Source of the DNA: Bacteroidales bacterium
GTDB taxonomy: Bacteria; Bacteroidota; Bacteroidia; Bacteroidales; UBA12077
NCBI GenBank assembly: GCA_030156305.1
Contig: JASGMZ010000043.1
Coordinates: 1-15,206 of the forward strand
DNA length: 15,206 bases
Reading direction: 5' to 3'
In this document: positions 6,682 through 14,899 of the stretch, one piece after another
How positions within the stretch are numbered: the stretch's first letter is position 1
How the letters are laid out: the number at the start of each line of letters is the position of its first letter
Made by a program: the position numbers and the translations under genes
Notes under the pieces: model-generated
What the model was told of the DNA's origin: nothing
Database searches by the model: none
What the model saw: only the letters and a program-made list of their open reading frames with translations

Positions 6682-7794
6682 TTAAAATTTTAATCCAGCT
6701 TTTGTATACATATCAAATAATATTTTTTCTTCCTTCTCCCAACATAGCTCTTTAGCTGCTTTTCTGGTATTATTTTTCCATTTTTGATATCGATTTTTCA
6801 ACCTAAAAATTTCATCAATTTTTTTTGCTAACATTTTAGGTTCCTTATGATCGTAAACGGTGCCAATCTCATATTTATTAACGATTTTTTGCATTTCAGG
6901 AAAAGGGGATACGAGAACCGGAACCCCAGATTGAATATAATCGAAAAGCTTATTGGGTAGTGCGTAATAATAATTAAGCCCAATATTTTCTTCTAAAGCA
7001 ATGCCTAAATCAGCTTTTTGTGTTTCAACAGTTAGTTCCTGAAAAGGAATACGCCCTTTAAATGAAACTTTATTTTCTAACTTTTTTTCTTTAACCTGGT
7101 TTTTTAATTTATTCATTAAATCTCCATCTCCAATGATTTTAAAATGGCTATTTTCAATAAACTGCATAGCGTCTATCATTTGTTCTAACCCTCGGCCAAC
7201 ATTTAAGGCCCCCTGGTATAATATTTGGTATTGGCCGTTTTTTGTTTCAATAGAATCAATTGAGCCGTAGTTATATAAAGGGAAATTCTTAACAACTTTC
7301 ATTTCAATATTATATAGCTCTTGGTAAGTATTTGCTATTGATTCAGAAACCGTATAAGCAAATTTAATATGAGGCAATATTAATCTTTCGATGAGCAACC
7401 AAACTCCTCTTGGAAATTTCCGGTTAACCAATTCTGGCACTTCAGTAAAAAATTCATGGCTGTCGTACACAATTTTTTTGCGTCGTAATAAACTGGCACA
7501 ATAACTTGCAAGGAGTGTATCCAAATCATTAGCAACAATAATATCAAATTTTTGAAATAGAAGAAAAAGAAATAAGCGGATATTATACTCGGCATAGAAC
7601 AAAAAACCTTTTTTAAAAATCATGGCAAAGCGTTTGGTAGCATATTGTCTTTTACCAACGGGCATGTTTTGGTGTTTTTTTGCACCTAACAAAATTACTT
7701 CTGCATTTGATTTTAATAAGGTTTGAGCTACTTTATGTACCCTGTTATCGGTAATTAAGTCATTGGTAACGGCTATGTAAACTCTTTTTTCCAT
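6682..7794 (-). CDS. GT4-like glycosyltransferase
   Basis: A 370-residue retaining glycosyltransferase of the GT-B fold, family GT4-like. It transfers a sugar from a nucleotide-sugar donor, probably in surface polysaccharide or glycolipid synthesis; the acceptor cannot be told from sequence. The N-terminal acceptor half opens with VYIAVTNDLITDNRVHKVA (a common Bacteroidota start) and contains ANDLDTLL and YDSHEFFTEVPEL. The C-terminal donor half has YQGALNVGRGLEQMIDAM, KIIGDGDLMN, FKGRIPFQEL and the donor motif NYYYALPNKLFDYIQSGVPV, where the usual KLFEYI reads KLFDYI. A hydrophobic stretch at 63-80 may aid membrane association. It is a single gene, divergent from murB. Confidence 0.88.
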   Translation of the reverse strand: MEKRVYIAVTNDLITDNRVHKVAQTLLKSNAEVILLGAKKHQNMPVGKRQYATKRFAMIFKKGFLFYAEYNIRLFLFLLFQKFDIIVANDLDTLLASYCASLLRRKKIVYDSHEFFTEVPELVNRKFPRGVWLLIERLILPHIKFAYTVSESIANTYQELYNIEMKVVKNFPLYNYGSIDSIETKNGQYQILYQGALNVGRGLEQMIDAMQFIENSHFKIIGDGDLMNKLKNQVKEKKLENKVSFKGRIPFQELTVETQKADLGIALEENIGLNYYYALPNKLFDYIQSGVPVLVSPFPEMQKIVNKYEIGTVYDHKEPKMLAKKIDEIFRLKNRYQKWKNNTRKAAKELCWEKEEKILFDMYTKAGLKF

Positions 7795-7843
7795 TCCTTT
7801 TTATTATCTGCCGATTTTTTAATTAAAATAAATTATCAATACT

Positions 7844-7851
7844 TATCTTTG
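7844..7851 (+). promoter_or_regulatory. Candidate -7 element for murB
   Basis: TATCTTTG at 7844-7851 matches the Bacteroidota -7 element TAnnTTTG, and a T-rich tract at 7815-7820 stands where the -33 TTTG would be. The murB ATG is 20 bases downstream, giving a short leader. The divergent gap 7795-7870 shows nothing else. Confidence 0.45.
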
Positions 7852-7870
7852 AGCTATAAAATAACAACTT

Positions 7871-8884
7871 ATGTTTGAAATAAAAGAAAATTTTCCGTTA
7901 AAAAAATATAATACTTTTGGTATTGATGTAAAAGCCCGATATTTTTCCATGTGCCCATCTAAAGATGAGCTAATCCAATCCATTAACAAATATAAAAAAG
8001 AAAAATTACCCTTAATGATTTTAGGTGGAGGTAGCAATGTTTTGTTTACACAAAATTTTCCTGGATTAATTATACAACCTGCCCTTAAAGGCATTGAAGT
8101 TATTAATGAAAATAGTCGGGTAATTCAGTTAAAAGTAGGAGCAGGAGAGGATTGGGATGAATTTGTAGAATATTGTGTTGAAAAAGGATGGGGTGGAGTT
8201 GAAAATCTTTCTTTCATTCCCGGAAATGTTGGTACCTGTCCTATTCAAAACATTGGCGCTTATGGGGTGGAGGTAAAAGATGTGATTACAGAAGTTGAAA
8301 CGCTTGAAATTGAAACTTTAAAAACTCATCGTTTTAAAAATGCTGATTGTCATTTTGGTTATCGTGACAGTATTTTTAAAAGAGCCTTAAAAGGGAAACA
8401 TATAATCATGCATGTATATTTCCGCTTAAGTAAAAAGGCTAATTTTATATTGGATTATGGAAATTTGCAGAATGAATTATCCAGGTTTGATAAGATCAAT
8501 CTTCAGAATATCCGACAAGCGGTGATTGATATCCGTAATGCTAAATTACCAAAACCTGAAGAAACGGGTAATGCAGGAAGTTTCTTTAAAAATCCTGTGG
8601 TTGATAAAAAAGAATTAGAACAACTGCAACTTAATCATCCTGAAATACCCTTTTATTCTTTTGGCGATGAAACTGTTAAAATTCCTGCCGGATGGCTCAT
8701 TGAACAAGCCGGTTGGAAAGGCAAAAAAATGAGAAATGTTGGTGTCCACGAAAAACAGGCATTAGTTTTAATAAACCTTGGCCATGCTACAGGGGAGGAA
8801 GTTGTTCAACTGGCTCATAACATTCAGCAATCAGTATGGGAAATGTTTGGTATTGAGCTGGAAATGGAAGTAAATATTGTTTAA
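7871..8884 (+). CDS. murB: UDP-N-acetylenolpyruvoylglucosamine reductase (MurB)
   Basis: A cytoplasmic FAD enzyme that reduces UDP-GlcNAc-enolpyruvate to UDP-MurNAc with NADPH, the second committed step of peptidoglycan precursor synthesis. At 337 residues it is the long type I (E. coli-like) form. The FAD domain shows NTFGI (14-18), the LGGGSNVLFT motif (51-60) and IPGNVGTCPIQNIGAYG (116-132). The substrate domain has GYRDSIFK (163-170; Tyr164 and Arg165 match the type I active site), GSFFKNPVV (236-244; Ser237 is the predicted proton donor), AGWLIEQAGWKG (273-284) and a C-terminal Glu in ELEMEVNIV. In the flavin loop TC replaces the more common AA. It is monocistronic and divergent from the glycosyltransferase. 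Confidence 0.96.
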   Translation: MFEIKENFPLKKYNTFGIDVKARYFSMCPSKDELIQSINKYKKEKLPLMILGGGSNVLFTQNFPGLIIQPALKGIEVINENSRVIQLKVGAGEDWDEFVEYCVEKGWGGVENLSFIPGNVGTCPIQNIGAYGVEVKDVITEVETLEIETLKTHRFKNADCHFGYRDSIFKRALKGKHIIMHVYFRLSKKANFILDYGNLQNELSRFDKINLQNIRQAVIDIRNAKLPKPEETGNAGSFFKNPVVDKKELEQLQLNHPEIPFYSFGDETVKIPAGWLIEQAGWKGKKMRNVGVHEKQALVLINLGHATGEEVVQLAHNIQQSVWEMFGIELEMEVNIV

Positions 8885-8964
8885 ATCGGGAAACAAGAAA
8901 TTTGAAACTCAAAGCTCAAAATTTATAACCCATTACGTTGCATTATTTATTTTTCAATCACAAG

Positions 8965-9516
8965 TTAATATTTATTAAAACTAATAATTTCTTCTAAGGA
9001 TTTCCTTCTTTTTTCTCGTTTTTCCTTTGCAGGATAACCAATTGCAATAATAAGAGGTACTTTCTTTGACTTAGGAATATGGAGTAACTTTTTAACTTTC
9101 GGTTCATCAAACCAGCCCATCATGCACGAACCTAACCCTTCGGCTTCAGCTTGCAGACAAATATGTTCTGCAGCAATTCCAATATCCATTAAAGGGAAAT
9201 GTTTACCTTTAATTAAACTTCCGGCAGAAGAAGTAAAATTTGCTTTTTCTTCTACAATAACAATATGTATAGGTGCTTGTTTGGTAAAATGATTCATCCC
9301 CAATATTTTACTCGAAGTGCAATCGGCTATTTTTAATTTTAATGCCTGATTATCGACAATAATAAATTTCCATGGTTGTGCATTACATGCCGAAGGAGCT
9401 AATCTTGCGGCTTCAAGTAACCGGTATAATTTATCTTTTTCAATAGGTTTCGTTAAGAAAGAGCGGTCACTTTGCCTTTTTTGAATTACATTTAAAATAT
9501 CATTATTGTTTATCAT
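8965..9516 (-). CDS. Nitroreductase-family FMN oxidoreductase
   Basis: A 183-residue flavin-dependent NAD(P)H oxidoreductase of the nitroreductase superfamily; the substrate is unknown. Visible are the N-terminal FMN phosphate-binding RQSDRSF (14-20), LLEAARLAPSACNAQPWKFI (33-52), the dimer-interface DIGIAAEHICLQAEAEGLGS (111-130) and a GYPAKEKR ending typical of the short subgroup. CMMGWFDEPKVKKLL (131-145) is the usual strand-helix segment after the flavin loop. Its start lies inside the end of the SDR gene upstream (14-base overlap), so the two are co-transcribed. Confidence 0.92.
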   Translation of the reverse strand: MINNNDILNVIQKRQSDRSFLTKPIEKDKLYRLLEAARLAPSACNAQPWKFIIVDNQALKLKIADCTSSKILGMNHFTKQAPIHIVIVEEKANFTSSAGSLIKGKHFPLMDIGIAAEHICLQAEAEGLGSCMMGWFDEPKVKKLLHIPKSKKVPLIIAIGYPAKEKREKRRKSLEEIISFNKY

Positions 9517-10201
9517 GATTAATATTTTCGGCTATTTTCATTAATTCGTTTGATTCAAAAATGTTTTTTTCAAGTTTTGAAAAATAATTCTGTTGATTTA
9601 TAATATGGATCATTGCTTTAGCCACTTTTTGAGCATGTATTCCACGGAATTTTTTTAATTTTCCCACAAACAAAAATCCAAAAATCTTCATCATCAATTT
9701 GGCAAAAGTTTCTGCCGGACGAGATTCTGTTCTACTCCCTAACAACATGGATGGGCGGACAAAAGCCTGAAAACGAAAATCGAGATTCAGTATTTCTTGT
9801 TCCATCATTCCTTTGGTACGAAGATAATAGTTTTTGCTATCTGGATTGGCACCAGTAGAGGAAATTCCAATAAACGTTTCACAATGGTTGTTCAGACAAA
9901 TACGTGCAATTTGGATCGGTAAATCATGATCAATTTCAAAAAATTTTTCTTTTGACCCAGCCTTTTTTAATGTTGTTCCTAAACAACAAAAAACATCATC
10001 AGCTTTAAACTCATGAGCATATTCGTTTAATTGATCAAAATTAATCAAATATTCTTCAATTTTTGTATGGCCATAGTTTTGTGTTCGGCGATTAAAAACT
10101 TTAATATTTCGGTACTGTTCATTTTGAATCAATTCTTTTATTAGATATGTACCGGTTAAGCCAGTAGCTCCGAATACGATTGCTGTTTTTTGCATAATCA
10201 T
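9503..10201 (-). CDS. Atypical SDR, NAD(P)-binding Rossmann protein
   Basis: A 232-residue extended/atypical short-chain dehydrogenase-like protein resembling the HTATIP2 (CC3/TIP30) group. It has the nucleotide-binding GATGLTGTYLIKEL (11-24), VFNRRT (35-40) after strand 2, DDVFCCLGTTLKKAGSKE (68-85), SSTGANPDSKNYYLRTKGMM (114-133) with a YxxxK pair (Y126, K130), and RPSMLLGSR (149-157). The substrate is unknown; such proteins are often redox or regulatory. Two in-frame starts are possible, ATG at 10201 and ATG at 10195; the second gives the more family-like start MQKTAIVFGATG. Its 3' end overlaps the nitroreductase start by 14 bases. Confidence 0.82.
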   Translation of the reverse strand: MIMQKTAIVFGATGLTGTYLIKELIQNEQYRNIKVFNRRTQNYGHTKIEEYLINFDQLNEYAHEFKADDVFCCLGTTLKKAGSKEKFFEIDHDLPIQIARICLNNHCETFIGISSTGANPDSKNYYLRTKGMMEQEILNLDFRFQAFVRPSMLLGSRTESRPAETFAKLMMKIFGFLFVGKLKKFRGIHAQKVAKAMIHIINQQNYFSKLEKNIFESNELMKIAENINHDKQ

Positions 10202-10227
10202 TAATATTTTACTGCAATTTAACCATT

Positions 10228-10264
10228 AAAAAAAAATTTCCAATTTTTGTGGAAATTTTTTTTT
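10228..10264 (-). terminator. Intrinsic terminator downstream of ggt
   Basis: A perfect 15-base stem, A9-TTTCCA (10228-10242) with TGGAAA-T9 (10250-10264), with a 7-base loop. Read on the minus strand it is a TTTCCA/TGGAAA hairpin flanked by an A-tract and a T-tract, the standard bidirectional terminator shape. It lies 20 bases after the ggt stop and just before the SDR gene, so it should separate those two transcripts. Confidence 0.82.
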
Positions 10265-10283
10265 AAAAAGTTCTTTGTTATTT

Positions 10284-11975
10284 CTAATAACCTGCCGCTT
10301 GTCCGTCTTTACGAGATTCAGAAGCTCCATAAAAAACGCCGTTTTTCTCATCGTACATAATGGCTTGGTAACCACCATATCCTCCAACATCAAAAATAAT
10401 TTTGTGGCCTTTTTTGGTTAGTTCACGAATAACTTCATAATCAATACCAGCTTCGAGATGAAGTGTTCCGCCATCGGTCATTTTTTCGCCGGTAGGTTGA
10501 GAACTGCCACCATGTCTAATTCTTGGTGCATCACCGGCTTCCTGCAGGTTCATGTTAAAATCAATCATATTAACCACTATTTGTGCATGTCCTTGTGGTT
10601 GCATTGAGCCTCCCATTACACCAAAGCTCATATAAGGTTTCCCATCTTTGGTAATAAATGCAGGGATAATGGTATGAAAAGGACGTTTTCCGGGTTCGTA
10701 ACAATTCATGTGATTTTTATCCAGGCTAAATAATTCACCTCGGTCTTGCAGAATAAAACCTAACCCTTTGGGTGTCATTCCAGAACCCATTCCGCGATAG
10801 TTGCTTTGTATTAACGAAACCATATTTCCTTCCTGGTCAGCAACAGTAAGGTAAATGGTATTTCCCTGTTCTAATTCTCCGGCAGGATAATTTTTTGCGG
10901 CTCTGTCAGGATGAATGAGCTTCCTTCGATCATTAGCATAATTTTTGGAAATTAATTTATCTACAGGAATATCGTTAAAATCAGGATCGGAATAATATTT
11001 TGCACGGTCTTCGAATGCCAGTTTTTTGGCTTCAGTAAACGTATGAATATAATCAGCACTTCCAAATCCCATGGAAGCAATATCGTATCCTTCTAAAATA
11101 TTAAGAATCTGTAAAGCCGCTGTTCCCTGCCCGTTGGGTGGCAGTTCCCAAACATCATACCCACGGTAATTCGTAGAAATGGGCTCTACCCATTCGGATT
11201 TATGGCTGGCTAAATCTTCGTATGACAGGAACCCCCCTTGTTCTTTAATGTATCGTGCAATTTCTTTAGCTATTGAGCCTTTATAAAATTCATCCCGGCC
11301 ATTTTTTGCAATTTTCTCTAAGGTATTGGCTAAATAGGGATTTTTAAATATTTCGCCTTTTTTGGGTGCTTTCCCATCAATGGTAAATGTTTCTTTAAAA
11401 TTAGGGAATTGGCTTAAGAAAGGCACGCTGTGTCCCCAATAATAAGCAATTAGTTCGCTAACAGGAAATCCTTCTCTGGCATAATCAATAGCCGGCTGAA
11501 GTATTTCAGTCATTTCCATGGATCCGAATTTTTTGTGCATCTCAAACCAACCGTCAACACATCCAGGAACAGATACAGGCAACGGCCCGTGTGAAGGAAT
11601 TTTTTCATATCCGTTTTCTTTGAAGTAATCGAGGGTTAATGACTTTGGCGATCGTCCACTTCCATTTAATCCGTAAAGCTTTTGGGTTTTAGCATCCCAG
11701 ATAATGGCGAAAATATCTCCTCCCATTCCATTGCCTGTAGGCTCCATTAAGCCTAAAGTAGCATTGGCTGCTATGGCTGCATCTATCGCATTGCCGCCAT
11801 TTTTAAGAATATCTAAAGCAACCTGGGTTGCTAAGGGTTGGCTGGTAGCTGCCATTCCGTGTTTTGCAATGACTTCTGAACGGGTAGCAAATGTTTTGCC
11901 TGTAATTCGATCTTGTGCACACATAAAATTGAGGCTTAAAATTGGTACAATAAGGATTAGAAAGATTTTTTTCAT
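10284..11975 (-). CDS. ggt: Secreted gamma-glutamyltransferase
   Basis: A 563-residue periplasmic Ntn-hydrolase that cleaves the gamma-glutamyl bond of glutathione and related compounds and can transfer the glutamyl group. A signal peptide (MKKIFLILIVPILSLNFMCAQ) leads. Hallmarks are MAATSQPLATQVALDILKNG, GGNAIDAAIAANATLGLMEP (60-79), GGDIFAIIWD, NGSGRSP with R108 (substrate carboxylate), PVSVPGCVDGW, ELPPNGQG, the self-cleavage site QGNTIYLTVAD with T373 as the predicted new N-terminal nucleophile, SNYRGMGSGM, and the GG pair in FGVMGGSMQPQGHAQ. The length is normal for the family, so it should autoprocess into two subunits. It is monocistronic, with its own terminator downstream. Confidence 0.95.
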   Translation of the reverse strand: MKKIFLILIVPILSLNFMCAQDRITGKTFATRSEVIAKHGMAATSQPLATQVALDILKNGGNAIDAAIAANATLGLMEPTGNGMGGDIFAIIWDAKTQKLYGLNGSGRSPKSLTLDYFKENGYEKIPSHGPLPVSVPGCVDGWFEMHKKFGSMEMTEILQPAIDYAREGFPVSELIAYYWGHSVPFLSQFPNFKETFTIDGKAPKKGEIFKNPYLANTLEKIAKNGRDEFYKGSIAKEIARYIKEQGGFLSYEDLASHKSEWVEPISTNYRGYDVWELPPNGQGTAALQILNILEGYDIASMGFGSADYIHTFTEAKKLAFEDRAKYYSDPDFNDIPVDKLISKNYANDRRKLIHPDRAAKNYPAGELEQGNTIYLTVADQEGNMVSLIQSNYRGMGSGMTPKGLGFILQDRGELFSLDKNHMNCYEPGKRPFHTIIPAFITKDGKPYMSFGVMGGSMQPQGHAQIVVNMIDFNMNLQEAGDAPRIRHGGSSQPTGEKMTDGGTLHLEAGIDYEVIRELTKKGHKIIFDVGGYGGYQAIMYDEKNGVFYGASESRKDGQAAGY

Positions 11976-12137
11976 GTTATTTGAATGATTTTGAGTTATA
12001 AATCTATGACAATATACTAAATCAAAAGTTTAATTGCTAATACATACCGGCATTAATAATGTATGTTAATAACCATTTTTTAGTTCCATATAAATAAAAA
12101 AAGTAGAATAATATGAATGGGTGATTTGTTTCTTGTT

Positions 12138-12746
12138 TCAAAATCTCCAGACCAGCGATAACTGTGGGGTATTGGTTTTTTGATCTAAGGTAAATGAAAA
12201 CTGAAAAGATGGTTCATTCCCTAAAACTGCATGATTGTAATCATGCAACGACCTGAATAGAAAAGTCTTAGATAAAACATGATAGGTTAAAGTACCGGTT
12301 AAAAAGATAATAATTGCGGTTTGTAAATAAGCTGTTTGTTCCTCGCGGTAAATACTATTGTCTATGATTTCGTCTCCGGTACTTGTCACATCTCCTTTAT
12401 CTGCATAATGCTTATAAGCCAGTAAAGGAGCGATTACCCACATTTGAGCAATACCCGCAGCACGAGTAAAGGCATAAATACGAATATTTTGATAAGCCAT
12501 AGAATCTGGCTTGGCTAAGGGTTTTACATTCTTTCCAAACATACCTACGTCTAACCAGGTTTCTCCTTTATCTGGCGAAAACTTGTGGTCGACAAAGAAA
12601 AAAGGTGTTAAAGTTATCCAGTAAGTTTTGCTTTTATAATAAAGCGAATCTATGCTTTTATTTCCAACATTAATTGGTATCTGGGCTTGAGTATAATTTG
12701 CAAACAAAAATAAAGTAAATAATATCAGGATGATTCTTTTTAACAT
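12138..12746 (-). CDS. Unrecognised secreted or outer-membrane protein
   Basis: A 202-residue protein I do not recognise. I chose the ATG at 12746 because MLKRIILILFTLFLFANYTQAQ is a standard signal peptide; an ATG at 12788 would put 14 unlikely residues ahead of it. The mature part has two hydrophobic helical stretches (about 92-112, AFTRAAGIAQMWVIAPLLAY, and about 138-160, LQTAIIIFLTGTLTYHVLSK), separated by an acidic loop with GDEIIDN. It ends in alternating residues and a terminal Phe (SFQFSFTLDQ, PQLSLVWRF), as many outer-membrane proteins do. An early motif YYKSKTYWITLTPFFFVDHK also looks beta-like. It is divergent from the M28 peptidase gene. Confidence 0.75.
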   Translation of the reverse strand: MLKRIILILFTLFLFANYTQAQIPINVGNKSIDSLYYKSKTYWITLTPFFFVDHKFSPDKGETWLDVGMFGKNVKPLAKPDSMAYQNIRIYAFTRAAGIAQMWVIAPLLAYKHYADKGDVTSTGDEIIDNSIYREEQTAYLQTAIIIFLTGTLTYHVLSKTFLFRSLHDYNHAVLGNEPSFQFSFTLDQKTNTPQLSLVWRF

Positions 12747-12837
12747 ATAACGCGCTTTGTTTTCTTCTATTGTACATAAAAATAGCATAATGGTTTTAAA
12801 AACTGTATATTTTTTGTTTTAATTTTATATTTAAATG

Positions 12838-12849
12838 TCGTTTAAACGA
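12838..12849. promoter_or_regulatory. 12-base perfect palindrome in divergent gap
   Basis: TCGTTTAAACGA (12838-12849) is a perfect palindrome lying between the secreted-protein gene (minus) and the M28 peptidase gene (plus), about 50 bases ahead of the latter. Its position just upstream of TACTTTTTG (12856-12864, a loose -7 element) would suit a dimeric repressor or activator, but no regulator is encoded next to it and it could be chance in AT-rich DNA. Confidence 0.3.
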
Positions 12850-12899
12850 TCAAGCTACTTTTTGGTCAATATATAATATAATCCCAAATAATTAAAAGA

Positions 12900-14393
12900 A
12901 TGTTCAAAAAAATTTTCCTTTTTATATTTTTTTTATTCGTAGCGTATAATCTTAAAAGTCAGGAATCTGATTTGAATCATGTCTCTGAAACTTTTCATTC
13001 TATATCGAGTCATGATATTTTAGATTATGCTAAAAATCTTTCTTCTCCTGAATTTAAAGGAAGATTGTCCGGATCTCCTGAATTTTTAAAATCTGCCCAG
13101 TGGGTAGCTTCAAAATTAGAAGAATGGAATATTAACCCTCTGGGTGATAATGGTTCTTATTTTCAATATTTTGATAATCCTTATACCGAGGTATTTAACA
13201 GCGGTTCGGTTTCTTATATTTATAAAAATCAAAATGGGAAAAAAATTGTTAAGGATTATCGTTTCCCTGACGAATATTTTCCCGGGCAAAATTCTGGCTC
13301 AGGAACAATAGAATCAGCTCTGGTATATGTAGGTTATGGAATTACCGCACCCGAATTAGGATATGATGATTATGCCACTGTGGATGTTAAAGGAAAAATA
13401 ATTATCATGGAATCGGGTTTACCCGTTGCAAAAAATCATCCGGAGATAGAAAAATGGGTTCCGTATGATTATCATCAATATAAATTTAATAATGCAGTTG
13501 AGCATGGTGCTATCGGATGGTTGTATATTAATAAACTGGCTAACCCCAATACATCGTATCACGAAGAGATTGTTTACGCACATATTGGAGAAGAAGAAGC
13601 CAATGATATTTTTGATGTATCGGGTAAAGATTATCAAAAAGTAAAAGAAAGTATCCATAAGAATTTAAAACCCAATTCATTTGCTTTGCAGGGCAAAGCA
13701 AAAATTAAAGCAGAAACAAAGCACTATAAAAACTCAAAATCGTGCAATGTAATTGGTTTTATTGAAGGTGTTGATCCGGAATTTAAAGATGAAGTCATTA
13801 TTGTTGGAGCACATTTGGATGCAGTGGGAAATCCCGGTAAATTATTACCCGGAGCATTAGATAATGCTTCAGGAGTTGCAGATATAATGACTGCTGCTAA
13901 AGCTTTAGCACAATCGGAAGTAAAACCCAAACGTTCTGTTCTGTTTATTTTATTTGGTGGCGAAGAATGTGGCTTACTGGGAAGTACGTATTATGTAAAT
14001 CATCCTAAAGTACCCAAAGAAAATGTGATTTGTATGATTAACCTCGATATGGTTGGAAACGGTACCGGTTTAGCATTGTGGGGAGGAGCCTCTTTCCCTG
14101 AAATCACTAAACATTTTATGGAGGCAAATGATAATTATATTCATCGGAGTATGCATGCCTCAAAAGCACGCCCGGTAACTACCAGGCCAAGAACCGATGG
14201 TGCCGTATTTACCATGAATGGTTATCAATCTTTTGCTGTGGGAACAACCAACCGTGTTAAGCCGGTATATTATCATCATCCGTTGGATAATGTGGATGCA
14301 TTAACTCCCGAAATTATGGAAGATGCAGCTAAGTTATTGTATTTAGGATTGCTTGGTGTTGCCAATGATGTTGGCCTGAAATCTGTCAGATAA
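12900..14393 (+). CDS. Secreted M28 metallopeptidase with PA domain
   Basis: A 497-residue exported zinc aminopeptidase-like enzyme. A signal peptide (MFKKIFLFIFFLFVAYNLKSQ) is followed by an N-terminal helical region (about 35-80, YAKNLSSPEFKGRLSGSPE), a protease-associated (PA) domain inserted at about 120-275 (VYVGYGITAPELGYDDY, DVKGKIIIMESG, NNAVEHGAIGWLYI), and the M28 catalytic core (about 282-490). All five expected metal ligands are in place: H305 in GAHLDAVG, D321 in PGALDNASGV, E356 in GGEECGLLGS, D383 in NLDMVG and H460 in YYHHPLDNVD. E355 is the general base and D307 its helper. It probably removes N-terminal residues from imported peptides in the periplasm; substrate is not deducible. 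It is monocistronic, ending in a clear terminator. Confidence 0.94.
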   Translation: MFKKIFLFIFFLFVAYNLKSQESDLNHVSETFHSISSHDILDYAKNLSSPEFKGRLSGSPEFLKSAQWVASKLEEWNINPLGDNGSYFQYFDNPYTEVFNSGSVSYIYKNQNGKKIVKDYRFPDEYFPGQNSGSGTIESALVYVGYGITAPELGYDDYATVDVKGKIIIMESGLPVAKNHPEIEKWVPYDYHQYKFNNAVEHGAIGWLYINKLANPNTSYHEEIVYAHIGEEEANDIFDVSGKDYQKVKESIHKNLKPNSFALQGKAKIKAETKHYKNSKSCNVIGFIEGVDPEFKDEVIIVGAHLDAVGNPGKLLPGALDNASGVADIMTAAKALAQSEVKPKRSVLFILFGGEECGLLGSTYYVNHPKVPKENVICMINLDMVGNGTGLALWGGASFPEITKHFMEANDNYIHRSMHASKARPVTTRPRTDGAVFTMNGYQSFAVGTTNRVKPVYYHHPLDNVDALTPEIMEDAAKLLYLGLLGVANDVGLKSVR

Positions 14394-14403
14394 TTCTTAA
14401 TAG

Positions 14404-14434
14404 TTTAGCGCACATTCTTGTGTGCTAAGTTTTT
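14404..14434 (+). terminator. Intrinsic terminator after the M28 gene
   Basis: The stem TAGCGCACA (14406-14414) pairs with TGTGTGCTA (14419-14427) through nine base pairs including one G-U, with a 4-base loop TTCT. It extends by T-A outside (14405/14428) and a G-U pair, then runs into TTTTT (14430-14434). It begins 11 bases after the M28 stop. Confidence 0.85.
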
Positions 14435-14451
14435 CAACAGACCGGAATATC

Positions 14452-14587
14452 TGTTAACGGTTCCTGCTTAAAATTAGGCGGGAATTTACCGCCGTAGCTT
14501 CCGTCCACCTGTAACAAAATTTAAAGATAATATTTTTTAGTCAAACCGCAAACCTACGCCCCGCTTAATTTAGAAGCCGTGTTAGCA
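14452..14587 (-). repeat. attC-like imperfect inverted repeat next to the toxin gene
   Basis: A 136-base structure. The left arm (14452-14482) begins TGTTAAC and ends GCGGG; the right arm (14559-14587) begins CCCCGC and ends GTTAGCA. The arms pair as TG(T/C)TAAC...GG...CT...AAATTA(G/A)GCGGG, with a few unpaired bases on one side, and a small inner hairpin GGCGG/CCGCC (14477-14481, 14489-14493) follows the left arm. Read on the minus strand this is R'' = TGCTAAC, 12 bases after the toxin stop, ... R' = GTTAACA, the order and length (57-141 bases in known sites) of an integron attC. The ends match the R'/R'' consensus only partly (GTT/AAC ends conserved, last positions not). Alternatives are a MITE end or a plain intergenic repeat. 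Confidence 0.45.
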
Positions 14588-14599
14588 ATTGTTGTTGAA
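14581..14599 (+). repeat. 19-base boundary repeat, left copy
   Basis: GTTAGCAATTGTTGTTGAA is the inverted partner (17 of 19 bases) of the copy at 15186-15204. It abuts the toxin stop codon directly, and its first seven bases coincide with the right end of the attC-like structure. The pair brackets the toxin-antitoxin operon. Confidence 0.7.
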
Positions 14600-14899
14600 C
14601 TACTTCATTATCAAATCAGCGGGATTCTGTCTACAGTCCCAAACAGTATGAATAATTATCATTTTTGTAGTTACTTCGTAAAATAAAATATAGTCTTCCA
14701 CAACTAAACCACGAACAGATTCAATATCTGTTTTTGTACCAATTTCAGGTTGCTTCAAAAGAAGAGATGTTTCTTTCTTGAATTTCTTGTAAAGTTTTTT
14801 AGAATAGGTAGTACTTTTGTTTCTTTTTGTATAATAATCAAGTATCTCAAAAAGCTTTATTTTCGCTTTATGAGGCCAAACTATCTTGCGCTTAGCCAT
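14600..14899 (-). CDS. RelE/ParE-family toxin
   Basis: A 99-residue type II toxin of the ParE/RelE superfamily. The N-terminal helices AKIKLFEILDYYTKRN and TYSKKLYKKFKKET are followed by the beta-sheet segment ESVRGLVVEDYILFYEV (60-76) with the conserved Arg63, then IIIHTVWDCRQNPADL (81-96), where WDxRQNP is the usual Bacteroidota ending. Whether it is a gyrase poison (ParE-like) or an mRNA interferase (RelE-like) cannot be told from the sequence. It starts within the antitoxin gene, overlapping it by 19 bases, so the two are translationally coupled, antitoxin first. Its stop directly abuts the left boundary repeat. Confidence 0.9.
   Translation of the reverse strand: MAKRKIVWPHKAKIKLFEILDYYTKRNKSTTYSKKLYKKFKKETSLLLKQPEIGTKTDIESVRGLVVEDYILFYEVTTKMIIIHTVWDCRQNPADLIMK

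Noticed and set aside
8217..8275. TC in place of AA in the MurB flavin loop as a sign of altered function
   Set aside because: All catalytic and substrate-binding positions are intact and this loop position varies among MurB proteins.
8885..8964. Possible terminator between convergent murB and the nitroreductase gene
   Set aside because: Only a 5-base TTTGA/TCAAA pairing with a bulge could be found, and no clear T-tract follows, so it is not supported.
11704..11988. A 94-codon plus-strand frame across the ggt start
   Set aside because: It is antisense to the well-conserved N-terminal part of gamma-glutamyltransferase and has no family-like features.
12042..12066. Inverted repeat ACATAC/GTATGT upstream of ggt
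   Set aside because: The stem is only six bases with a 13-base loop in AT-rich sequence, which is expected by chance.
14436..14455. Hairpin AACAGA/TCTGTT as a second terminator
   Set aside because: It has a 6-base stem with an 8-base loop and no T-tract, and overlaps the outer end of the attC-like structure.
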